A stretch of 7,590 bases of DNA. Origin: an uncultured Muribaculum sp. Its GTDB lineage: Bacteria; Bacteroidota; Bacteroidia; Bacteroidales; Muribaculaceae. Position numbers and translations under genes: made by a program. The stretch covers positions 1-7,590 of the forward strand of contig CANPDS010000124.1 of the NCBI GenBank assembly GCA_947573015.1, in the 5' to 3' direction. The stretch's first letter is position 1. Each line of letters starts with the position of its first letter. The notes under the pieces were generated by a model. The model did no database searches. It was not told the origin of the DNA and worked only from the letters and a program-made list of their open reading frames with translations. This document shows, in pieces, positions 1 through 7,240 of this stretch.

Positions 1-1905
1 TATGCTGCGCACAGTAAATGCACGTATGGAGTTAGCGCCGCCAACATAGAACTGCTCACTGTAGGGCACTTCCGAACCATTACCGTAAGCATGGGCCGCA
101 CCCACAAGAAAACGCGACACGAGCCAGCTGTCACCAGTGCCCAGACGTCGGCTGTACACCACCTGCGCCGTACCCTTGACAAACTGCGAGAAGGGCATCC
201 CGAAAAGACGTTTCTCCCCCTTAACTCCGGCGGCGCGCCACAATAGCCACGCCACATTACCAGCCTCCTGAAGTGTGGTACTTACATTAATTATATTATC
301 ACGGTCCATCGGATGCTCATAATTCATCGACCACATCATCTGCGGTATGAACTGATCACGGAAACTGAGTGCTACCGCTCTGTTACGCGACATAATGGAG
401 TCAAAAGTATGTGTGGTCCGTATAAGCTTGGTATATGTCAGCTTCAACGGCGTGAACGAATATGAAAAATATTTACGTGTCTGCCAATCGTAGGCCATCG
501 ATGCCGTAAACTGCGCCATATTGAAATAATGCGGACGGTTGAGAAGATCTGCGTTGAGCTGAAAACGAGTCCAGTTGATATTCTTGCGCGAAAGTCTTAC
601 AAAATGAGGCATCAGAAGGCGAGGTATGGCAAGAGATGTGTTCAGGCCGATCTCATAACTGTTGAACACAGAATTGCGGTCATGTCCCGTCTGCCATTCA
701 TAACTCCCGGTAAGACCAACGCGCAACTGCTCGCCACCACCCCACAGATTGCGGTTGGTAACTGAGAATGTAGCTCCCGGACCGATATAGCTGTTGGATT
801 TCGACGACACGTTTGCCTCGATACTGGCTTCCAGTGGAGCATCAAAGGTACAGTCTATCGCCACATCAAGAGTCGGCTCCAATGCCGTAGTGTCAGGAAT
901 AGCATTGATATTTATACTATTGAATATACCAAGCCGCGACAGATATGTCTGCGTGCTATTCATATCCCTCACTGAGAATGTACGCCCAGTGCGGAATGTC
1001 ACACACTCCGGTATCAGTGCTTTCCTGAGTTTGGATGGTTTCATCTGTATCACAGTTCCGCGCGGTGTAAAAATCGTATCAGGTGTCCCACCACCCTCAT
1101 TGCGGTTGACATATACAGTGATATCACCCGTCTTATATCGGTTTATGGCAAAACGAGGTACATTACGCGCTATCGTAAGGCGCAATGCGATCTTGCGGGC
1201 TTCAAGCGTACTGTCGGCCAGATACTCAAGATATTCAGGTTTAAAGAAATAATAACCGGTATTGCGCAGAGCATTCGCTATACGTATGCGCTCTGCCGAA
1301 AGTGAGTCGGTGGAATAACGTTGCCCGGCCACAAGATAACTGCTGCGCCGCGCTATCGAATCGATCTTATGCGTAAGCAATGTAGAATCAGGGAGCAGTT
1401 CTATAGTATCGAGCGTATAGGCCGGACCAGTATTGATCGTATAGAGTATTTTTGCCTTACGGCTATTGCGCTTGGATGGGATAAGCTCGTAAGATGCTGT
1501 GCCGCGAAAATATCCGGCATTGTCAAGCAGCGACTCAAGCATTGTGGTGCGCAGATTCGGACGCACATCACTGACAGTGACCGGTTCCTGCACAAGTTTG
1601 CGATACATCCAACCTTTCAACCCGTGGCTATCAGGATTCCAGTTATTATAAACCCAAAGCCCGACAGGTATGGGCACAGGGAAACCGAGCACTTTAAATT
1701 GGTTGGGCTTTACATCAACAGCCTCTTTTAGTTGCGAGGTGACTCCTGCCGGCACCTGAGTTCCATCCGGTGCGGTTATCTCCACCTTCTTCACGCCGGT
1801 ATACAGGGTCTCATCCTTAGGTAGACGGCGAGTAGTGGAACATGACGACAGCAGCACAGCCGCAACCACAGCAACCACAGCCGACAGCCTGCGCATCATC
1901 GCCAT
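1..1905 (-). CDS. tamL: TamL: lipoprotein BamA/TamA-family outer-membrane assembly protein, 3' end beyond the left edge
   Basis: The first 635 codons are visible and the frame stays open to base 1. The N-terminus is a lipoprotein signal: MRR, a hydrophobic stretch (residues 7-19), then the lipobox LSSC with Cys22, followed by STTRRLPKDETLY. That arrangement is characteristic of Bacteroidota TamL, the lipidated counterpart of TamA. Residues of about 34-350 read as periplasmic POTRA-like modules, with typical phrases such as LLDNAGYF (126-133), LRNTGYYFF (213-221) and LSRLGIFNSI (322-331). The BamA-type barrel starts near residue 358; FSVTNRNLWGGGEQL (380-394) matches the conserved early barrel region. 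The visible part ends in GGANSIRAF (622-630), the counterpart of the loop-6 VRGF motif. The remaining barrel strands are missing. By family it should insert or export proteins at the outer membrane with TamB. The start could be 1905, 1899 or 1896: AGG lies 4, 10 or 13 nt before them for one copy, and a second AGG lies 6 nt before 1899. It lies 28 nt behind tamB, presumably in the same transcript. Confidence 0.93.
   Translation of the reverse strand, partial: MAMMRRLSAVVAVVAAVLLSSCSTTRRLPKDETLYTGVKKVEITAPDGTQVPAGVTSQLKEAVDVKPNQFKVLGFPVPIPVGLWVYNNWNPDSHGLKGWMYRKLVQEPVTVSDVRPNLRTTMLESLLDNAGYFRGTASYELIPSKRNSRKAKILYTINTGPAYTLDTIELLPDSTLLTHKIDSIARRSSYLVAGQRYSTDSLSAERIRIANALRNTGYYFFKPEYLEYLADSTLEARKIALRLTIARNVPRFAINRYKTGDITVYVNRNEGGGTPDTIFTPRGTVIQMKPSKLRKALIPECVTFRTGRTFSVRDMNSTQTYLSRLGIFNSININAIPDTTALEPTLDVAIDCTFDAPLEASIEANVSSKSNSYIGPGATFSVTNRNLWGGGEQLRVGLTGSYEWQTGHDRNSVFNSYEIGLNTSLAIPRLLMPHFVRLSRKNINWTRFQLNADLLNRPHYFNMAQFTASMAYDWQTRKYFSYSFTPLKLTYTKLIRTTHTFDSIMSRNRAVALSFRDQFIPQMMWSMNYEHPMDRDNIINVSTTLQEAGNVAWLLWRAAGVKGEKRLFGMPFSQFVKGTAQVVYSRRLGTGDSWLVSRFLVGAAHAYGNGSEVPYSEQFYVGGANSIRAFTVRSI
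1840..1905 (-). other. Lipoprotein (type II) signal peptide of TamL
   Basis: Residues 1-22 contain a basic n-region (RR at 5-6), an Ala/Val/Leu core and the lipobox L19-S20-S21-C22, with Cys22 at 1840-1842. The residues after the cysteine are STTRR. They hold no acidic cluster of the kind known as the surface lipoprotein export signal in Bacteroides and Capnocytophaga. The lipid is therefore inferred to stay on the periplasmic side, which fits POTRA domains that must face TamB. Confidence 0.85.
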
Positions 1906-1933
1906 CCTACCTGGGGTTATTATAGCATATATG
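1906..1933 (-). other. tamB-tamL spacer with tamL ribosome-binding region
   Basis: Only 28 nt separate the tamB stop codon (TGA, 1936-1934) from the chosen tamL ATG at 1905, and I see no terminator-like hairpin in them. Just before the start the minus strand reads CCAGGTAGG. Its AGG triplets lie at workable distances from the clustered ATG codons at 1905, 1899 and 1896. The short gap and shared direction support cotranscription. Confidence 0.7.
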
Positions 1934-4900
1934 TCATTTTTCTGAATCATCGGTTACTGGAGTTGAAACGTTATCATGAAGTTTTACCGGCTCCTGTTTC
2001 CTACGGCGGAACGGGAAGAGGTCGCGCAACGAACGGAGCTTTCGCTTGTAGACAAAACCAACACCGGTCTGTGTCACCTCACCCTCAAGAATACTCTCAT
2101 ATCCCACATGTCGGAACAGACGCACATACATGGTTCCGGTACGGTTAAGCATATACTCAAACGATATGTCATTGATCAAGTTCTGCGAAAAATTCTCATC
2201 AGTATCAGCATCAGTAGAATAATTGCCACCAACCACTATCTTCACACGGTCGTTAAAGAGCGTCTTGCTCACCTTATAGCTATACGATGTAGTGGTGGAT
2301 GTTGCCCCATCATACGTACGGTCATACTGGTCGATACCGAACGATATGTCCACACCGTGTATCGTGTTGGCAGCCCATGTATTCAGACGCGCTGTAAGGA
2401 ATGAGAACAATGGATTGCCGCTGAGATTAGCGCTCGCCTTTGTGCCAGGACCTGTATATACATTATATAGCATGAGGTTCATGGCCTGATTGGCACGCTG
2501 CGTCTGGCTCATCGACTGAAGCTCGTTCTGTATAGTGATATCATCATCCGTCGAGAGGTCAAAAGCCACATCCATATCCTGCATGGTACCGGTAACGGCA
2601 AGCCCTACGATAAAATTGACAAGACGGGAATTCTGACCCTCCTCCGTTACATTGGCCTTGATAACGTCATTGGCATGGATGTTGAGAATCGGATTCATCA
2701 TATCGCCATTGAAAGCCACATAGCTGCCGCTTTGGAAGTCAAACAGTTTCTCAGACATAAACGGTGGAGTATACCGCACGAAACCCTTCTCTATGGTATA
2801 CCGTCCGGAAAGACGCACGTCGCTGAAAGGATTCATCGTGAAATTCAACGTCCCAGATCCCTGTATCTGCCCTCGGTTGGAGCCATCCGGAGATATATCC
2901 ACACCAAGCGTCGTCCCGTCATCTATTATTAGCTGGGCCTCAAGCATCATCGACAAGCCAGTATTGGCTATTGTATCAGCAGCAGCCACTGCGGCAGTGT
3001 CGCTAAACTGCACGAAGCGCACCATATCATCATCAGTCGGACCAAGTGTGGATATATCATTACCGGCAAGTCCCATCACGTATGTCACATTACTGCCCGG
3101 AAGGAGCTTAAGCGTGGTGTTCACACGCATGAAGTCAAGATTACCGTGCACCGTCGCGTCAATATCCATGAAAGCCTTGCCATAGACATCACTCCCCGAT
3201 GAACGCTGCGAACCGATCACCTGCATGTTGCTGGCAGATAGCGCCAGATCAATCATAGGCGACGTCAGCGAATGAAGATCTACAGTGCCGTCAACATAGA
3301 GTGGATTGTCGTTACGGCCACGGATAGCATAGCGGTTGAAATGCACCACATTGCTGTCCACTGGTATCTTCTCACCGGAGAATGTAAATTTCGTACCGAT
3401 CATATCTACCGCCACAGCTGTAGAGTCAAATTCCAGATAACCATCAAAACATGGCTCCACCAAAGTTCCGGTAATACTCATCTCGCCGTTAAGCATACCC
3501 TCAAGCGAGGCCATATCCGGCGGAAGGAACGGATTGACGATACGCAACGGGAAATGGATCATCGAAAAGTCAAGATCAAACGGATTAAGTTTCGTGCTGT
3601 CATTAAGAGCGCCTACCGCAGTAATCACTTTCACACTGTCGATCATAAGCGATGTGCTGGCATGGATCACACCTGCCGTATTAGTCGTGACACCAACATC
3701 GAAAAGAAATGATCCGACTGGCTGCTTGCCATAGGTGAGACTATCCAACGACACATTGCCCTGTCCCGAGAGCGACTTGGCCACCGGATCCCAGTCAATA
3801 GCTATATCGGCACCGGCCACTCCGGTTACAGGAGGTGCGAACGGCGACAGTGAAAGCCAGTCGGCCAATTCAATTCCAGAAGCATTCAATATCACCTTCT
3901 CCTGCTCATGATCGGCCGTAAGAGAGTCGTGACGTGTGTATATGTCAAGATGTGCTCCTGACGCTCCGGACAGACGCAGATTCGCATCAAGATGCTTCTC
4001 CGGAATATTATATGTAATGAAGTTATCCTGATTGAGTGTCCAGTCCTTATAGCTTATTATCGGATTAAGTGGGGTAAGGCGCAAAGTCAGGGTCGTATCT
4101 GTCTGCGATACGGTAGCTCCGATTTTAAACCCTGTCTTACCCTCGATATTGCTCTGATCCACATATGCCGACAAACCTCCGGCGCCAAGATATCCCGACA
4201 CATTTACGTGAGCGAAGTCATCAAACGTACCAGGACGATTGTTCATCGCTGCACGGTATATAAGGTACGGTCCATGCTGCATGGCACTGAATGTAACAGA
4301 GTCAATCCGGGTAGATCCTGCCGATATGCCCGATGCCGAAGCATTTATCGTGATAAGCGAATCATTTCCTATCGACGCACTCAAATGGGAGATTTTCGTA
4401 TCTGTCGATGACAGTACGTTCGTAAGAAGATTATTACCTCCATCCGACTTCATGGTGAGCATCATGCGTGGAAGAGCCTGCTGAAGTGTGTCGACTGCAA
4501 TACGCCGGTTTACCATCATTGATGATGCAATGGTAGCCACACGCCCCATACGCGCCATCATACTGTCAAGTCCGCAGTCCGCAGCAAGATCCACTGTAAG
4601 ATCCATATTTTTCAAGGATGCGACAGTTGATGTGTCGTTGGCTCTGAGCATCAGATCGATCGCAGGGGTGTACAACTCCATGTCGGTCATCTTCCAATCA
4701 AGACCGTTCACACTCAACACAGCATCATATATGGCACTGTCAGGCACAATGCGGGCGTTACCGTCAATAGCAAATGCTCCACGGCACTCCGTAGCCGATA
4801 ATCCGAGAGCCTTGAGATCCAGATTGTGGATATCGCCATCAAAAGTCACATCGTAGACAGTAGGAGTAAGCGCCCCTGAAAGCGTAAGGTCGAAAGCCGC

Positions 4901-6793
4901 ATCATGGTTAAGCGACAACACACCACCCTTTATAGCTCCTGAATCCAAGAAGGCCCATAACTTCAGATCGGTATATGTCTGCTTGTTAAATACAACAGAA
5001 GCGATATCAGCCTCCGCCTTCAGATATGTGCGTGGAGAAGTAAAATCCAATCCATGACCATCAACTGCCACATTGGCGCTTACACACCCTACACCAAGCT
5101 CCGGCATGAACGAATTTACCGGAAAGCGGTCAAGATCAAGAGCAACATCATATGCTGTAGCACGGCCATTCCACATAGCCTTAAGCAGCAACTCGCCACT
5201 CGAAGCCACGGTTGCGGCAAGATCACCGTTGATCACTCCGCGCTTCATGTCAATATCTCCACCGAGTTTGAGCGGAGGTATATTTATGGTCCGTGCTGTC
5301 TCGGCCGGAAGTGCCATGGCCTTGGCGAACTCTACATTAGGAAGATCGCCATAAAGCTCTACATGGCCGTCAATATTATCTGGGACCATCACATTGGCAA
5401 CGCTGCCTGATGCCCCTATACGGAAATAATCGCGCATTGCAGCCTCCAGATTACGCACCACGAGATTCCCGATAGTGCCTGCAACATCGGCATCGATGGT
5501 TATATCGCGCGACTGAGGAAGCGTCTTAAGCATAGGCTGCATGGCAGGAAATGCCAGTGCAATATCAGGAGTGCCGATCTCTGCATTGGCACGGAGCGAC
5601 ACCGGCACATCCGGATCTGTAGCCATATCGCCCATTCCCATCATAGCATCGAACGAGAGCGATGAAAAAATCGTGGATATATTGAATCCCTTTGCCCGCA
5701 TGGCCACAGAGTCCATCGAGAAAACCCCGTCAGCATCAAACTTGATGCCGCAACGTTCAGTAGCGCTCAATCTACGCAGTGGTACAGAAATCGAAGTTCC
5801 CCTGTTATAGAATGAATCCACACGGATATCTATATCTGAGGCCTGAAGATAATTCATATCAAGTCCAGCCTGAGGCACAACGCCACGCATTGCATAAATA
5901 GCGTTGCGTCCCGTAAGACGCAATGAATCGCCAGTGATAGTCCACATAGCACTGTCAGGCGACTCCACAGTATTTTCTGCTACCAACATCGCGGAATCCA
6001 CCGGATGAGTTTTAAGATATTCAAGAGATGGTGTGAGATATGTAGCGCTCACAGAGTCGATACGCAGTGACACGGCATGAATGCTACGTGCCAGCATATC
6101 AATATGCCCCTCACGCAATTCAGCCTCAGGCACAGTCACATCCATACTGTCGATAGTCGGCAACATCGACATGCGGTAACGCACATTGCGGAGTTGTAGA
6201 GCTGATGCATCAATGACCAACGGTGTCGGCGCAGTAGTATCGGTTGGAGTAGTAGTAGTGTCCTGCCCGTTAAACAGCAACAGCACATCTCCACCATCAA
6301 GCTGGGCACGGCTCACATTTATATGCTGGCGTTTCAGATCATATGATGAAGGGAGCAACTTGAATTTATCGACCATCGCCTGAAGATACATTATACTGTC
6401 GGGCGTACCGAGACGATATCGCACACCCTCCAGATCGCCCTGCACACGCACATCAAGAGCCAGCAACGGAAGCGGCTCAACCTGTACACGGGCATCCCGG
6501 GCAAGAACCATAGTATCGCCCGGAGCTGCCACGATCATCAGATCGTCAAGCGCCACCGTCAATGGCCATTCCAGACGCAGACGTCCGGCTGTGATTTCCA
6601 TTCCGGTGGATTTCGACACCTCTCTAAGGACAACCGGAAACACTGCGTCCTGTATTGCAGGCACATACAGTAATACAGGCAACAGCAACAGCGCTATTAC
6701 CATCCACATCAGCGTCTTAAGTATACGACGCAGCACCGTATTTTTTATCCAATGTCGTCCCACAAATAAATAGTCTTTTGCTATTAAAAACAT
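1934..6793 (-). CDS. tamB: TamB: translocation and assembly module inner-membrane/periplasmic bridge protein
   Basis: Complete gene of 1619 codons from the ATG at 6793, in the usual size range of TamB/AsmA-like proteins (over 1000 residues). A basic stretch (RRILK, 22-26) precedes one hydrophobic anchor (about 27-46, MWMVIALLLLPVLLYVP), then a very long periplasmic region of repeating short beta segments, consistent with the hydrophobic beta-groove fold of this family. A Thr/Pro-rich linker lies at about 178-191. The C-terminal TamB domain (DUF490) covers roughly 1250-1585; recognisable phrases are LSGRYTIEKGFVRYTPP (1328-1344), LNTWAANTIHGVDISFGID (1470 onward) and GYESILEGEVTQTGVGF (1564-1580). 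An Arg/Lys-rich tail follows (1583-1604). By family TamB spans from inner to outer membrane, works with a TamA/TamL barrel in outer-membrane protein assembly, and related proteins are implicated in phospholipid transport; the exact substrate here is unknown. The frame also extends upstream to a TTG at 6823, but GGAG at 6801-6804, 7 nt before the ATG, favours 6793. A GTG at 6736 is another possible start. Confidence 0.95.
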   Translation of the reverse strand: MFLIAKDYLFVGRHWIKNTVLRRILKTLMWMVIALLLLPVLLYVPAIQDAVFPVVLREVSKSTGMEITAGRLRLEWPLTVALDDLMIVAAPGDTMVLARDARVQVEPLPLLALDVRVQGDLEGVRYRLGTPDSIMYLQAMVDKFKLLPSSYDLKRQHINVSRAQLDGGDVLLLFNGQDTTTTPTDTTAPTPLVIDASALQLRNVRYRMSMLPTIDSMDVTVPEAELREGHIDMLARSIHAVSLRIDSVSATYLTPSLEYLKTHPVDSAMLVAENTVESPDSAMWTITGDSLRLTGRNAIYAMRGVVPQAGLDMNYLQASDIDIRVDSFYNRGTSISVPLRRLSATERCGIKFDADGVFSMDSVAMRAKGFNISTIFSSLSFDAMMGMGDMATDPDVPVSLRANAEIGTPDIALAFPAMQPMLKTLPQSRDITIDADVAGTIGNLVVRNLEAAMRDYFRIGASGSVANVMVPDNIDGHVELYGDLPNVEFAKAMALPAETARTINIPPLKLGGDIDMKRGVINGDLAATVASSGELLLKAMWNGRATAYDVALDLDRFPVNSFMPELGVGCVSANVAVDGHGLDFTSPRTYLKAEADIASVVFNKQTYTDLKLWAFLDSGAIKGGVLSLNHDAAFDLTLSGALTPTVYDVTFDGDIHNLDLKALGLSATECRGAFAIDGNARIVPDSAIYDAVLSVNGLDWKMTDMELYTPAIDLMLRANDTSTVASLKNMDLTVDLAADCGLDSMMARMGRVATIASSMMVNRRIAVDTLQQALPRMMLTMKSDGGNNLLTNVLSSTDTKISHLSASIGNDSLITINASASGISAGSTRIDSVTFSAMQHGPYLIYRAAMNNRPGTFDDFAHVNVSGYLGAGGLSAYVDQSNIEGKTGFKIGATVSQTDTTLTLRLTPLNPIISYKDWTLNQDNFITYNIPEKHLDANLRLSGASGAHLDIYTRHDSLTADHEQEKVILNASGIELADWLSLSPFAPPVTGVAGADIAIDWDPVAKSLSGQGNVSLDSLTYGKQPVGSFLFDVGVTTNTAGVIHASTSLMIDSVKVITAVGALNDSTKLNPFDLDFSMIHFPLRIVNPFLPPDMASLEGMLNGEMSITGTLVEPCFDGYLEFDSTAVAVDMIGTKFTFSGEKIPVDSNVVHFNRYAIRGRNDNPLYVDGTVDLHSLTSPMIDLALSASNMQVIGSQRSSGSDVYGKAFMDIDATVHGNLDFMRVNTTLKLLPGSNVTYVMGLAGNDISTLGPTDDDMVRFVQFSDTAAVAAADTIANTGLSMMLEAQLIIDDGTTLGVDISPDGSNRGQIQGSGTLNFTMNPFSDVRLSGRYTIEKGFVRYTPPFMSEKLFDFQSGSYVAFNGDMMNPILNIHANDVIKANVTEEGQNSRLVNFIVGLAVTGTMQDMDVAFDLSTDDDITIQNELQSMSQTQRANQAMNLMLYNVYTGPGTKASANLSGNPLFSFLTARLNTWAANTIHGVDISFGIDQYDRTYDGATSTTTSYSYKVSKTLFNDRVKIVVGGNYSTDADTDENFSQNLINDISFEYMLNRTGTMYVRLFRHVGYESILEGEVTQTGVGFVYKRKLRSLRDLFPFRRRKQEPVKLHDNVSTPVTDDSEK

Positions 6794-6800
6794 AAATTTA

Positions 6801-6804
6801 CTCC
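6801..6804 (-). promoter_or_regulatory. Shine-Dalgarno-like GGAG of tamB
   Basis: The minus strand reads TTGGAGTAAATTT and then ATG. GGAG sits 7 nt before the ATG at 6793, a normal spacing. Such sites are uncommon in Bacteroidota. Here it decides the start, because it would lie inside the coding sequence if translation began at the TTG at 6823. Confidence 0.55.
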
Positions 6805-6890
6805 AATTGTTTTGCTCCCGCAAATAGTTTAGGAGCTTGTTTGATAATAAGGCACTGTAAACGAATGATTACGAGAAATAAAAGCGAGAA

Positions 6891-6927
6891 TATTAAAGGA
6901 AAACACCTCATATTCTATTCCTTAATA
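6891..6927. repeat. Imperfect inverted repeat, candidate hairpin
   Basis: TATTAAAGGA (6891-6900) faces TCCTTAATA (6919-6927): nine pairs with one bulged A and an 18-nt loop. It is AT-rich with no T-run expected for a terminator, and lies about 100 nt upstream of tamB on the leftward strand. It may be a leader structure or chance in AT-rich DNA. Confidence 0.35.
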
Positions 6928-6946
6928 AATTTTAACATCAAGACTT

Positions 6947-6978
6947 TTTGTTTGCGGGAGAATGATATTGTATACTTG
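6947..6978 (+). promoter_or_regulatory. Weaker candidate Bacteroidota promoter, rightward
   Basis: TTTG at 6947-6950 is followed after 20 nt by TATACTTG at 6971-6978, which fits the TAnnTTTG -7 consensus at five of six fixed positions. The spacing equals that of the stronger promoter at 7093-7124. A transcript would begin inside the 6979-7004 palindrome and give the NUDIX-like gene a leader of about 255 nt. Confidence 0.35.
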
Positions 6979-7018
6979 ACAATAACTGATTATCAGCTTA
7001 TTGTGCCACATACAATAT
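6965..7018. repeat. 54-nt nested palindrome, candidate operator or hairpin
   Basis: The outer arms are ATATTGTAT (6965-6973) and its exact reverse complement ATACAATAT (7010-7018). Inside lies ACAATAACTGAT (6979-6990) facing ATCAGCTTATTGT (6992-7004): twelve pairs apart from one extra C. A symmetric 5-nt mismatch on each side separates the two arm sets. Two nested perfect or near-perfect arms in one place are unlikely by chance even in AT-rich DNA. It overlaps a candidate -7 box at 6971-6978. Confidence 0.65.
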
Positions 7019-7022
7019 GACA

Positions 7023-7055
7023 GTTAGTGTTATTGTATTAATTACGATAACTAAC
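7023..7055. repeat. Second inverted repeat, candidate hairpin
   Basis: GTTAG-TG-TTAT (7023-7033) faces ATAACTAAC (7047-7055): nine pairs with a 2-nt bulge and a 13-nt loop that itself contains ATTAAT. It starts four bases after the larger palindrome and shares its ATAAC/GTTAT words, so the two may be repeated sites for one factor. Confidence 0.45.
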
Positions 7056-7092
7056 AATCGCAAAAATAATGTTTTATAACATATATTTCTTT

Positions 7093-7124
7093 TTTGTTCT
7101 TAGCTTGATCATACATTATTTTTG
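7093..7124 (+). promoter_or_regulatory. Bacteroidota-type promoter (-33/-7) of the NUDIX-like gene
   Basis: TTTG (7093-7096), a 20-nt spacer and TATTTTTG (7117-7124) match the known Bacteroides primary sigma factor consensus, TTTG about 19-21 nt before TAnnTTTG, at every fixed position. Transcription should start near 7130-7133 and give a leader of about 110 nt before the ATG at 7241. The start site is inferred. Confidence 0.65.
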
Positions 7125-7240
7125 CACCGTGGTAAGATTGTAAAATATCCGGCTTCCTCCTTAAGACAGGAACTCCTACTCCACAATCAATTTCCAATAA
7201 ATCCATATCAAAATTCACAGATACTATCCTACCGTAAACC

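Larger units (their letters stand above)
6794..7240. other. Divergent intergenic region, AT-rich, no gene recognised
   Basis: These 447 nt separate tamB (leftward) from the NUDIX-like gene (rightward). The composition is clearly more AT-rich than in the flanking genes. I see no tRNA and no convincing protein; the one long leftward frame (about 7051-7332) runs into the NUDIX coding sequence and looks like a shadow. The region holds a good rightward promoter at 7093-7124, a weaker one at 6947-6978, two imperfect hairpins (6965-7018 and 7023-7055), a smaller one at 6891-6927, and a 10-bp inverted pair (6815-6824 and 6951-6960). Confidence 0.8.

Noticed and set aside
794..1731. Rightward open frames of 136-152 codons
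   Set aside because: They are antisense to the continuous tamL frame, whose translation is recognisable as a TamA-type protein throughout. The same applies to the many rightward frames inside tamB.
6236..6261. Repetitive GTA/GTC-rich tract within tamB, considered as a phase-variable simple repeat
   Set aside because: It encodes the Thr/Pro-rich linker. The units are imperfect and of triplet size, so length changes would not shift the frame.
6891..6927. The small hairpin as a transcription terminator
   Set aside because: Both flanking genes read away from this region, the stem is AT-rich, and no T-run follows on either strand.
7061..7068. Leftward TATTTTTG as a tamB -7 box
   Set aside because: The box fits the consensus, but no TTTG lies at the right distance upstream on that strand, and it would imply a leader of about 260 nt. 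I found no better tamB promoter closer in, so the tamB promoter is unresolved.
7152..7170. TTCCT/AGGAA pairing in the NUDIX-like gene leader, considered as a riboswitch
   Set aside because: A 5-bp stem is too short to support a structure, and I recognise no riboswitch core in the leader.
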